64,000 nucleotides of DNA from Alphaproteobacteria bacterium (lineage in GTDB: Bacteria > Myxococcota_A > UBA796 > GCA-2862545): the NCBI GenBank assembly GCA_020632875.1, contig JACKET010000005.1:186001-250000 (forward strand). Reading direction: 5' to 3'. Below are positions 9,301 to 17,871 of this stretch, piece by piece. The first letter of the stretch is position 1, and each line of letters opens with the position of its first letter. Under the pieces are notes generated by a model. It ran no database searches. It worked only from the letters and a program-made list of their open reading frames with translations, and had not been told where the DNA came from. The position numbers were made by a program, and so were the translations under genes.

Positions 9301-11283
9301 ATGCCGGATTCCGGAGTCGTGGGCCTGGAAGTCGTCGCGCGGGTCGCCGCCGCGCTCCTCGACGTGCGCCCGGACGACCCGTCCACCGGGCTGACCCGGC
9401 TGCTCGAAGCCCTGTCCCAGGCGCTCCGCTCCGGGTCCGCTGCGCTCTACCGCATCGATCGCGAGCGCGGGATCGCGGTGCGCCTCGCAGCCGTCGGGGC
9501 GTTCCGGGCGCCCTCCGACGAATACCCGCTCGGCATGTTCCCCGAGCTGACGCGACGCACGCTCGACGGGCAGCCCGTGGTGTACGGCATCGACGACCTC
9601 GACCCCACCTCTTCGGTGCGCGTGGCGCTCGAGTCGCTCGGGTTCTCGCGCGGGCTGCTGCTGCCCATGGTCGGGCCGGACGCGGTGTGGGGACTGCTCT
9701 CGTTCTGGTGGCAGGGCGAGCCGCCCGCGCTCGAGCGCTCCGTCGACGCGTTGATGACGATCAGCGCGCTCGTCGCCCAGACGATGCGGTGGCTCGCATC
9801 CGAGCAGGAGCGTCGCCAGATCACGGCGTGGTTCCGCCTCTACGCCGAGGCGAGCTCCGAAGGCATCGCCATCCACGAGAACGGCGTCTTCGTCGACGTG
9901 AACGAGCCGGCGCAGCGCCTGCTCCGCGCCCGCCGCGAAGATCTCGTGGGCCAGCCGATCCTGAAGTTCTCCCGCCCCGAAGACCACGCGCTGGTCATCG
10001 ACCGCGTGCGGTCGGGCGTCGAGGGCTCCATCGAGATCGAGGTCCTCCGCCTCGACGGCACGCCCGTGTGGTGCGAGCTCGACGTGCGTCAGGCCGTGGT
10101 CGACGGCGCGACGTATCGGATGATCGTCGTCCGTGACATCACGGGGCGCGTGCGCGACCGCGCCATCCAGGCCCGCGCGCTCCAGGCCCAGCGGCTCGAG
10201 GGCCTCGGCCTGCTCGCCAGCGGCATCGCGCACGACTTCAACAACCTGCTCGTCGGCGTGCTCGGGAACGCCGAGCTGCTCGAGGCCGAGGCCGATCTCG
10301 ATGCGACGGCCATGACCGCCGTGAGCCGCATCCGCGAGGCCGCCATGCGGGCGTCGGGGCTCACGGGCCAGCTGCTGGCCTACGCCGGCAAGGGCCCCTT
10401 GCAGGTCGCCGAGCTCGATCTCGACACCCGCATCCGCGACCTCCACGTGGCCCGTCGCAGCGGGGTCGATGTGCGGGTCGAGCTCCACGGGGCCCTCCCC
10501 AGCGTGTCGATCGACGGGTCCCAGATCGATCAGGTCGTCATGAACCTCGTCACGAACGCCATCGAAGCCGTGGGCGAGGTGGGCACGGTGCACGTGTCCA
10601 CGGCGGTCCGCACGGTGTCCGACGCCGAGGGCGCCGACCCGCTCAACGGCCCCCTCCCGCCCGGCACACACGTGGTGCTCGAAGTGCGCGACAGCGGCCC
10701 GGGCATGGACCCCGAGACCGCCGCCCGCGTGTTCGACCCGTTCTTCTCGTCCAAGGCCGAAGGGCGCGGGCTGGGGCTCGCTGCGGTCCACGGCATCGTC
10801 CACCAGCACGGCGGGCTCGTCGAGGTCCACAGCGCGCGGGGCGAGGGGGCGGTGTTCCGGGTGTACCTGCCCGGCGGTGCGTCCCCCGCGGCTCCCGCTG
10901 GCGAGCCCGTCGAGCGCGTGGCGGGCTCCACGCGGGCGCGGGTGCTCCTGGTCGACGACGACGACGCGGTTCGCCGGGTGGCCCGCCGGCTCCTCGAGGT
11001 CACGGGCTTCGACGTCGTCGAGGCGGCCGACGGCGAGTCCGCGCTCGACCGCATCGGGGCCGAGCACTTCGACGTCGTGATGCTCGACCTCTCGATGCCC
11101 GGCATGGGCGGCGAGCAGGTGTTCCGACGGGTGCGGGAGCTGAAGCCCGAGCAGCCCGTCGTGATCTGCTCCGGTGCGATGGACGCGCGCTCGTTCGCGG
11201 GCCGGCCCCACGTCGTGCTCCTCGCGAAGCCCTACCGTCGCACCCAGCTCCAGGCAGCGCTCGAGAGCGTGCTGTCGCCCTGA
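9301..11283 (+). CDS. Hybrid histidine kinase: GAF-PAS-HisKA-HATPase-REC
   Basis: A soluble 660-aa sensor kinase. In order it has a GAF-like domain (about residues 25-165), a PAS domain (about 175-290, with LVGQPILKF and a terminal VVRDITGR), the H-box GIAHDFNNLL with phospho-accepting His near 311, N-box NLVTNAIEA, G-boxes DSGPGMD and GRGLGLA, and a C-terminal receiver (about 548-660). In the receiver the acid pocket is VDDDD, the phospho-acceptor Asp is near 596 (MLDLSMPG), and the Lys is in LAKPYR. There is no membrane segment, so the signal is cytoplasmic. ATG 9301 follows a short leader with CGGTTAG at 9285-9291. No cognate output regulator is adjacent. Confidence 0.93.
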   Translation: MPDSGVVGLEVVARVAAALLDVRPDDPSTGLTRLLEALSQALRSGSAALYRIDRERGIAVRLAAVGAFRAPSDEYPLGMFPELTRRTLDGQPVVYGIDDLDPTSSVRVALESLGFSRGLLLPMVGPDAVWGLLSFWWQGEPPALERSVDALMTISALVAQTMRWLASEQERRQITAWFRLYAEASSEGIAIHENGVFVDVNEPAQRLLRARREDLVGQPILKFSRPEDHALVIDRVRSGVEGSIEIEVLRLDGTPVWCELDVRQAVVDGATYRMIVVRDITGRVRDRAIQARALQAQRLEGLGLLASGIAHDFNNLLVGVLGNAELLEAEADLDATAMTAVSRIREAAMRASGLTGQLLAYAGKGPLQVAELDLDTRIRDLHVARRSGVDVRVELHGALPSVSIDGSQIDQVVMNLVTNAIEAVGEVGTVHVSTAVRTVSDAEGADPLNGPLPPGTHVVLEVRDSGPGMDPETAARVFDPFFSSKAEGRGLGLAAVHGIVHQHGGLVEVHSARGEGAVFRVYLPGGASPAAPAGEPVERVAGSTRARVLLVDDDDAVRRVARRLLEVTGFDVVEAADGESALDRIGAEHFDVVMLDLSMPGMGGEQVFRRVRELKPEQPVVICSGAMDARSFAGRPHVVLLAKPYRRTQLQAALESVLSP

Positions 11284-11287
11284 AGCG

Positions 11288-13837
11288 TCAGCCCTCGATG
11301 GGCTCGCACTCGACCGCGGCGAGCGCGTCGGCCATCGCCGCGGCCGTCTCGAAGCGCCGCGGCGGATCGACCTCGAGCGCGCGCATGATCACGCCTTCGA
11401 AGCCGTCGGGGAGGGGATTCGGCGACGTCTCGGACAGCGGCTTCGGCGGGTGGTCGAGGCGCGCCATGGCCAGCGCGTAGACGGACTCGCCCTCGAAGGG
11501 GACCTCGCCGGTGAGGCACTCGTAGAGCACCAGCGCGGCGCTGTAGAGGTCGGTGCGGCCGTCGAGGGGGTCGCGGGCGACCTGCTCGGGGCTCATGTAC
11601 CGCGGAGAGCCCATGATCACGCCGCGTTCGGCGAGCTCGTCGTCTTTCTCCATCGGATGCGCGATGCCGAAGTCGATGACCTTCACCTCGCCGTCTTCGA
11701 GCACGAAGACGTTCGCCGGCTTCACGTCGCGGTGCACGATGCCCGCTTCGTGCGCGGCCTGGAGCGCGTCGAGGATCCGGACGCCCACGTGCTGCACGCG
11801 GGCGGCGCTCATCACGCCGGCCTTCACGAACGCGTCGAGCTCGTGGCCCTCGAGCTTCTCCATCACCATGTACGTCTGGCCGTCGTGCGTGATGCCGTAG
11901 TCGAAGACGCGCACGATGTTGGGGTGCTCGAGGGACGACGTGACGTACGCCTCGTTGTAGAAGCGCTGGAGGTGGTCGGGGTCGCGCGCGAATTCGGGCA
12001 GCAGCACCTTGAGCACGACGGGCCGGCCGTCGGGCGCCACGGCGTCGAGCACGCGGCCCATCCCGCCCCGCCCGAGCTCGCCGCGCACCCGGTAGCCGTC
12101 GAGCACCTCGGGTGCGGGCTCGGACGACGCCTGCTGCGCCTTCACGGCCTCGGCGTGCCGGTCGGCGGCGGAGTGGAACCGCAGCAGCGCGTAGGCCCCG
12201 ACGACACCGGGCTTGTGGGTGGCCCGCCCCTCGAGCAGCGGTGCCAGGGCCTGCATCGCGTCGAGCGCCGCGGCCACGTGCCCACCGCCGACGGAGCGCA
12301 TGATCTCGAGGGCCGCGTCGACCGTCGAGCCCGTGGGCATGGACTCGTCGCCCTGCTCGAGCCAGACGACCGGGCCGCGCGCGAGGCCCACCGCCACGTC
12401 GGGGTCGCCGTCGTAGGACTCGACCGTGGCGAGGGCCGCGACCGGGTCGTCGTACACCCGCAGCCAGGTGCCGTTGCCGATGACGCCGCTCGGCTCGTCC
12501 CAGATGGCGCTCGTCTGGCCTCCGCTCGCGATGACGTGGGTCATCGCGACCACCCAGCCCGCCTTCACCGCCACGTGCAGCCCGGGCGCGACGGCGTCGG
12601 GCGGAAGCAGGTCGCGGGAGTCGGGCAGCTCGAAGAGGCGCCCGGCCGTGAGGGTGTCGCGGGGGCGGTAGGACTTCTCGAGGTGCGCGACGAGGCGTCG
12701 CGTGCGGTTGCGGATCACCACGCGGACCCGGCCGGGCCCCACCCGAAGGACCGCGGGCTGGATGCCCTGGTCGGTCAGGTCGACGGTGATGCGATCCGCG
12801 CGGATGCCCGGTCGGACCTCGACGCTCGCGGTGCCGAGCTCGGTCGCCAGGCGGTACCCGCCCACGGCGAGATCGAGCAGCCACTCGACGGTCTGCCTCG
12901 GCTCGATCGGCTCCTGCACGAGCACGTGGGGCGTGCGGCCCGGCGAGAGCAGGCAGGCGACCGCGACCTCGACCTCGCGGAGGTGCCGCGCGGGCCGGAA
13001 CACGACGTCGACCGAGTCGGGGAAGCTGCCGTCGTAGCGGATGTTGCACGACCGGCAGTGCACGTCGTTCGGGCGGATGTCGAGCTTCGCCTGCCCGGCT
13101 TTCGGCGCAAGGCAGCTCGGGCACAGCAGCTCCCACGACAGCTCGAGCACGCCGTTGCGGACGCCGTCGAGGAAGCCGCGGATGGCGTCGTCTTCGGGGA
13201 TCTGGAGGGACCGGGCGAACGCCAGGGGCCGCAGGCGCGCCTGCTCGGCGAGCGGAGCGTGCTCGATGTGCCGGAGCAGCGCCTTCGACAGGGCCTCGGG
13301 CCGCACTTCACGCAGGCCGTTCTCGAGCAGGGTGTGCGCTTCGTCGGCGAGGGGGTCGGGCGGCGCGTCGTAGGTGTTGGGACGGCCTTCGAGCAGGGCC
13401 ACCATCTCGGTGAGCGCTCGGTCGACCTGGGGGCGCGTCGTGAGCTTCGCCTCCGCGGCGACGACGGGCCGCAGCAGGCCCATGCGCGGCACCAGCGAGA
13501 GCGTGTAGTGGAGCATCGTGCCGTCGGGCGTGCCCTCGAGGCGCACCTCGACCGTGCTGCGGGCGACGGGGCCGTTGTCGTAGATGCGCTCGTGCTGCAG
13601 CCACTGCGGCGCGCAGAAGTGGAAGGGCTGCTCCTCCCACGTGACCTTCAGCCCGAAGCGGCGGAGCACCGCGCGCCGCTCGATGCTGCCGTCGGGCAGG
13701 ACGTTCTCGGTGAACTCGATGCCGAGCCCGAGGGCGCGGTTGAAGCGATCGGTGTCGGACACGGCTGCCCAGACGGCCGCGATGGGGCGTCGGACCGGGA
13801 GCTGCCAGCTCATGACGACGGGGCTGCTCTCGGGCAT
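11288..13837 (-). CDS. SRPBCC-DUF5939-serine/threonine kinase fusion
   Basis: 849 aa. Residues 1-140 look like an SRPBCC (START-like) ligand-binding fold (WQLPVRRPIAAVWAAVSDTD). Residues about 180-300 resemble DUF5939, including a Zn-ribbon (CPSC near 239, CRSC near 258). Residues about 580-849 are a Hanks-type kinase with GRGGMGRV, the Lys of VVLKVL, HRDVKPANV, DFGIAH and SPRYMSPEQ. DUF5939 is best known in front of adenylate cyclase domains, so its use before a kinase is notable. No transmembrane segment is seen, so the kinase is probably cytoplasmic and ligand-controlled. The ATG 13837 overlaps the stop of the STAND gene (TGATG), so the two are coupled. Family calls for the N-terminal part are by pattern. 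Confidence 0.88.
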   Translation of the reverse strand: MPESSPVVMSWQLPVRRPIAAVWAAVSDTDRFNRALGLGIEFTENVLPDGSIERRAVLRRFGLKVTWEEQPFHFCAPQWLQHERIYDNGPVARSTVEVRLEGTPDGTMLHYTLSLVPRMGLLRPVVAAEAKLTTRPQVDRALTEMVALLEGRPNTYDAPPDPLADEAHTLLENGLREVRPEALSKALLRHIEHAPLAEQARLRPLAFARSLQIPEDDAIRGFLDGVRNGVLELSWELLCPSCLAPKAGQAKLDIRPNDVHCRSCNIRYDGSFPDSVDVVFRPARHLREVEVAVACLLSPGRTPHVLVQEPIEPRQTVEWLLDLAVGGYRLATELGTASVEVRPGIRADRITVDLTDQGIQPAVLRVGPGRVRVVIRNRTRRLVAHLEKSYRPRDTLTAGRLFELPDSRDLLPPDAVAPGLHVAVKAGWVVAMTHVIASGGQTSAIWDEPSGVIGNGTWLRVYDDPVAALATVESYDGDPDVAVGLARGPVVWLEQGDESMPTGSTVDAALEIMRSVGGGHVAAALDAMQALAPLLEGRATHKPGVVGAYALLRFHSAADRHAEAVKAQQASSEPAPEVLDGYRVRGELGRGGMGRVLDAVAPDGRPVVLKVLLPEFARDPDHLQRFYNEAYVTSSLEHPNIVRVFDYGITHDGQTYMVMEKLEGHELDAFVKAGVMSAARVQHVGVRILDALQAAHEAGIVHRDVKPANVFVLEDGEVKVIDFGIAHPMEKDDELAERGVIMGSPRYMSPEQVARDPLDGRTDLYSAALVLYECLTGEVPFEGESVYALAMARLDHPPKPLSETSPNPLPDGFEGVIMRALEVDPPRRFETAAAMADALAAVECEPIEG

Positions 13838-16785
13838 CAGAGCAACCAGCTGTCGTCTTCGGGCTCGAGCTCGCGCTGCAGCGTGCGCGCGAGCAGGGCC
13901 ACGGTCGGCTCGGTGGCCGTGGCCTTCGAGAGGTGCTCGACGGCCGCGTCGGCGTAGCCCGCCCCGTGCGCCACCCACGCGCGCGCCACGGCGCCGAGCC
14001 CTGGAAGGCTGGGCGCGTAGGGCCCGAGCAGCTCTTCGGTGTGATCGAGCTCGGCCTGGGCGGCGTCGTGGTCGCCGCTCGCCACGTACGTCGCGACGCG
14101 GATGCCCGCGAGCAGGGCCCGGAGGCGCGGCATGCCCTGGCGCGACGCCTCGCGCTCGGCCTCGGAGAGGTAGCCCATCACCTCGTCGAGGCGGCGCTGC
14201 TCGAGCCGCAACAGGGCGAGGCCGTGCAGCGTGGCGGGCAGCAGATGCAGCGCGTCGTGCTGGCGGAGGATGGCCAGGCTGTCTTCGAGGTGCGCGTCGG
14301 CCTCCCAGTCGGTCTCTTCGAGCACGCGTACGATGCCCATCGCGCGGAGGACCTGGGCCTCCTGCAGCGGGTCGTCGCTCTCGCGGGCGATGCCCATCGC
14401 CTCGGTGAGCAGGGCCTCGGCCTCGGCCAGGCGGTCGTCGGCGAGCAGCAGGTCGGCGAGGTCGGTGAGCACGACGCCCTCCCACCGGCGGTCGCCGATC
14501 TGCTGCTGCAGCGCGAGCGCGTCGCGGAAGGCACGCTCGGCCTCGTCGTTCCGCCCGCGCCAGTGCAGGCGGATGCCGTGCTGGCACAGCACGCGTGCGC
14601 AGTTCTTGCGGTCGCCCACGTCGGTCAGGATGCCGATCGCCTCGCGCGCGTACTGGTCGGCGATGTCGAACTTCCCGGCGCTGTCGACGAGGCCGAAGAG
14701 GTTCGCGAGCGCCAGCCCGATGCCCCAGCGGTCGCCCGTGCGGCGGAACACGGCCAGCGCGCGCTGGTACATGCGCTCGGCGGCGTCGACGGCGCCCTTC
14801 TTCGCGAGGATGTACGCGAGCCCGATCGCGTCGCGGCCCATCGCCGCGCGCTCGCCGGTGCGGGCGTGCAGCTCCATCGCCTCGCGGAACGAGGACTCGG
14901 CCTCGTCGTAGCGCGTCTGGGTCGTGCGGATCGACGCGAGCGTGTAGAGCGCCATCGCGCGGAGCTCGGGGAGCTCGCCGGCGTCGTCGAGGGCGCGCAG
15001 CAGGTCGGCCTCGGCATCTTCGGGACGGTGGCCCTCGAGGAACCGCGCCCGGGCGATGTACGTACGGGCACGCACGGCGGGGGGCGCCTGGGCAGCGAGC
15101 GCGACCATCTGATCGAGCAGCTCGGCGAACCCGTCGAGCGGACCGCGCATCAGCAGCACGACCCGCACCGCGAGGGCCGCACGCACGCGCTGGACGGGGT
15201 CGGGCGCCTTCATCCAGGCAGCCATGAGGTTGCCGCGCTCGGCCGCGAGCCGCTCGAGCATCTCGGCGCCGGCGGGCCCCTCGACGGCCGCAGCGAGGTT
15301 CTCGCCCTCGCGGATGTAGTACTCGGCGTGCCGCGCCCGCAGCGCGTCGGCATCCCCGAGCGCCTCGAGCTTCTCGCCGGCGTACGCGCGCACGGACTCG
15401 AGCAGGCGGTAGCGCACGTCGCCGCCGCTGGGGCTCTCGGTGAGCACGAGGCTCTTGTCGGTCAGGGACTGGAGCAGATCGAGGGTCCACGGGGCGTCGG
15501 GATCCTCGGGCAGCAGCACCTCTTCGGCGGCTTCGAGCGTGAAGCCCCCGCGGAAGATGCTGGCCACGCAGAGGGCCTGGCGCTCCCAGTCGTCGAGCAG
15601 GTCCCACGACCAGTCGAGCGCCGCGCGGAGCGACGCGTGCCGGTCGGGCCGGGTGCCGGGCTGCGCCGTGATGAGCTTGAAGCGCGACTGCAGGCGCTTC
15701 GCGAGCTGGGCGGGTGCCATCGAGCCCACGCGGGACGCCGCGATCTCGATGGCGAGCGGCAGCCCGTCGAGCCCGCGCACGATCTCGCGGATGGCGCTGT
15801 CGTCGGCGTGCGTGACGGCCTCGGGACCGCGCACGGCGCAGGCGCGGTCGACGAACAGCGCGATGGCGTCGTCGTCCTCCATGGGCTGCACGTTCAGCAC
15901 GGCCTCGCCGCGGATGCCGAGGCGCTCGCGGGTGGTGACGACGAACCGCGCGTCGTGGGTGCGATCGAGCCACTGCTCGACGACGGGGCCGAGCGGCACG
16001 TGCTCGGCATTGTCGATGAGCACGAGGCACTCGCCCCGCTCGTCGATCGCGGTGGCGAGCTTGTCGAGGCTCTGCTCGACGGTCGCCCGCGCGTCGAGGC
16101 CCGCGCGCACGCCCGCGGCGATGGCGTCGAGCACGTCGCCGAGGTCGCGCGCCGGGGTGAGGTCGCAGAACCACACGCCGCCGGGCCAGCGGTCGCGGTG
16201 GGTGTGCGCCCACTCCTGCGCCAGGCGGGTCTTCCCGCTGCCGCCCATCCCGAGCAGCACCACGAGGCGCCCCTCGGTGAGCAGCGTCTCGAGCCGCTCG
16301 AGCTCGCGGACCCGGCCGATGAACCGGGTGCGGGGCGGGGGGAGCGTGGAGTCGGGCGGCTCGGCCGGCGGAGCGGGGGGAGCCGCGGGCTCGTCGTCGG
16401 GCGGGGCGTCGACGTCGAGGATCTCGGGCATCGTGTTGCCGACGAAGCGGTACCCGACGCCCCGCACGCTGATGATGTGCACCGGGTTCGCGGGGTCGGG
16501 CTCGACCTTGGTGCGCAGGCGCCGGATGGTGAAGTCGACGGCCCGCGTGGGGTTGCTGGACTTGTAGCCCCACACGTCGGTGAGCAGCGCGTCGCGCTCG
16601 ACGTCGGTGCCCTCGCGCGCGGCGAGGTACGCCAGCAGCTCGGCCTCGCGGGTGGTGAGGCTCGTGGTGTCGCCTTCGCGGACCAGCCGGTGACGCGCGA
16701 GATCCACCGTGCAGTCGGACAGCCGGAGGATGCTGTCGGACGGGCCGTTCACGGGACGGCCGGGGTGGGTCGCGGGGTCGTTCAT
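13837..16785 (-). CDS. AfsR/SARP-like STAND regulator: OmpR-type winged helix, NTPase, TPR
   Basis: 982 aa. Residues about 20-115 are an OmpR-type winged helix (LTTREAELLAYLAAREG ... ISVRGVGYRFVG). After a Pro-rich linker comes a STAND NTPase with P-loop GMGGSGKT near 180, Walker B LVLIDNAEH near 250 and an RFVVTTRERLGI sensor. The C-terminal half is a long TPR array (about 570-970), with repeats such as YDEAESSFREAMELHARTG. STAND proteins are ATP-switched: a signal bound by the repeats releases the DNA-binding head. The next gene is the kinase fusion, in a TGATG overlap. This suggests the kinase or its ligand modulates this regulator, an inference from co-expression only. Confidence 0.9.
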   Translation of the reverse strand: MNDPATHPGRPVNGPSDSILRLSDCTVDLARHRLVREGDTTSLTTREAELLAYLAAREGTDVERDALLTDVWGYKSSNPTRAVDFTIRRLRTKVEPDPANPVHIISVRGVGYRFVGNTMPEILDVDAPPDDEPAAPPAPPAEPPDSTLPPPRTRFIGRVRELERLETLLTEGRLVVLLGMGGSGKTRLAQEWAHTHRDRWPGGVWFCDLTPARDLGDVLDAIAAGVRAGLDARATVEQSLDKLATAIDERGECLVLIDNAEHVPLGPVVEQWLDRTHDARFVVTTRERLGIRGEAVLNVQPMEDDDAIALFVDRACAVRGPEAVTHADDSAIREIVRGLDGLPLAIEIAASRVGSMAPAQLAKRLQSRFKLITAQPGTRPDRHASLRAALDWSWDLLDDWERQALCVASIFRGGFTLEAAEEVLLPEDPDAPWTLDLLQSLTDKSLVLTESPSGGDVRYRLLESVRAYAGEKLEALGDADALRARHAEYYIREGENLAAAVEGPAGAEMLERLAAERGNLMAAWMKAPDPVQRVRAALAVRVVLLMRGPLDGFAELLDQMVALAAQAPPAVRARTYIARARFLEGHRPEDAEADLLRALDDAGELPELRAMALYTLASIRTTQTRYDEAESSFREAMELHARTGERAAMGRDAIGLAYILAKKGAVDAAERMYQRALAVFRRTGDRWGIGLALANLFGLVDSAGKFDIADQYAREAIGILTDVGDRKNCARVLCQHGIRLHWRGRNDEAERAFRDALALQQQIGDRRWEGVVLTDLADLLLADDRLAEAEALLTEAMGIARESDDPLQEAQVLRAMGIVRVLEETDWEADAHLEDSLAILRQHDALHLLPATLHGLALLRLEQRRLDEVMGYLSEAEREASRQGMPRLRALLAGIRVATYVASGDHDAAQAELDHTEELLGPYAPSLPGLGAVARAWVAHGAGYADAAVEHLSKATATEPTVALLARTLQRELEPEDDSWLL

Positions 16786-16854
16786 CGGATGGAGTCACCC
16801 TGGCGGGATGCGCGGACTCTACGTGTCTTACTCGGTTTCCCGCACGCCGTCCGG

Positions 16855-17871
16855 TCAGAGGCCGAGGCCGACGTCCAGGCCGCCCTGCACCAGCAGCCCT
16901 TCGCTGAACCCGGCGAGCGCTTCGACGCCGAGCCCCACGGGCCCTCCGAGGGGCACGAAGAGCCCCGCGGTGCCCGCGCCGCCGGGACCGACGGGTGGCG
17001 CGTCGGGGCTGCCATGGAAGGTGACGAGCGCGCAGCCGCCGACCCACGGCTCGACGGCCCCCGTGGCCAGGGGCACCCGCAGGCCGGCGCGCAGGGCGGG
17101 CGTGACGAGGAAGCGGGTGTCGACCGCCGCGCTCGCGTCGATGTCGTCGCGCGTGATGCCCACGAGCCCACCGACCTCGAAGTCGACGGGCCCGAGCGGC
17201 AGGGTGGCGAGCACGTCGATGCTGCCCATCCCGGGGCGCGTGGAGCGGTTGCGCGCGTCGAGGTACATCGCGCCGGCCCCGACGTGGAGCCGTGCGCTGC
17301 GCGGGACCTTCGGCTCGGGGGTCTCGGCGTGCCCCACGCGCGGATAGCGCGGGTCGGGCGCGTCGCCGTCGACGAGCCACGTGTTCTGCACGGCCCCATC
17401 GTCTCCGATCCACTGCACCAGCGCGGGGAGCCCTTCGAGGCGGTGGCCTCGGCTGCCGTCGACGCGGATCGTGCCGCTCTCGGGCGGCTCGGTGGGGCGG
17501 GCCGCGCGGGTCGCGGGGTCGATGGCCGTGTAGTCCTCGAGCACCGGGTTGTCTTCGGGCACGAGCGAGGTCGGGAACGCGTAGGCCGGCTCGATGGCCC
17601 GCGCGGCGGCGAACGACGCGGCGGCGCTGTCGTGGTCGCGCCCCACGAACGCCTTGAGCCCGCGGGCGCGGTGTACACCCGCGGCCAGGTGCCGGGGCAG
17701 CGGCGTCGAGAGGCAGGGCACGCTGGCCTCGATCTCGGTGACCAGCGTCACGAATCGCTCGGCCTGCAGGGCCTCGTAGGCCGACAGGGCGTCGACGAGC
17801 AGGCCGTCGAGCGCGTCGTCGCTCACGGAATCGGAACAGTCGGCCAGCGCGCTGGCCACGAGCAGGATCAT
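16855..17871 (-). CDS. Exported protein, repeat-containing N-part and beta-rich C-part
   Basis: The start ATG 17871 overlaps the stop of the upstream surface-protein gene (TGATG). It gives a short signal sequence, MILLVASALA, with a following DCSDS. The 338-aa product has a helical N-terminal part (about 20-130), with residues that suggest TPR-like helices (AAGVHRARGLKAFVGRDHDSAAASF). The C-terminal part (about 190-338) is Gly- and aromatic-rich and strand-like, ending in LDVGLGL, as in an outer-membrane or periplasmic beta domain. I do not recognise a named family. As it is coupled to the lectin/beta-helix protein, it may help secrete or anchor that protein. Confidence 0.72.
   Translation of the reverse strand: MILLVASALADCSDSVSDDALDGLLVDALSAYEALQAERFVTLVTEIEASVPCLSTPLPRHLAAGVHRARGLKAFVGRDHDSAAASFAAARAIEPAYAFPTSLVPEDNPVLEDYTAIDPATRAARPTEPPESGTIRVDGSRGHRLEGLPALVQWIGDDGAVQNTWLVDGDAPDPRYPRVGHAETPEPKVPRSARLHVGAGAMYLDARNRSTRPGMGSIDVLATLPLGPVDFEVGGLVGITRDDIDASAAVDTRFLVTPALRAGLRVPLATGAVEPWVGGCALVTFHGSPDAPPVGPGGAGTAGLFVPLGGPVGLGVEALAGFSEGLLVQGGLDVGLGL

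Noticed and set aside
9730..10140. A second receiver or sensor protein inside the histidine kinase gene in another frame
   Set aside because: The frame has no domain; its codons are shadows of the GAF-PAS part.
11288..17413. One 2041-codon minus-strand frame
   Set aside because: Only the part from ATG 13837 on is the kinase protein. The first part is antisense-like noise in another frame of the STAND gene.
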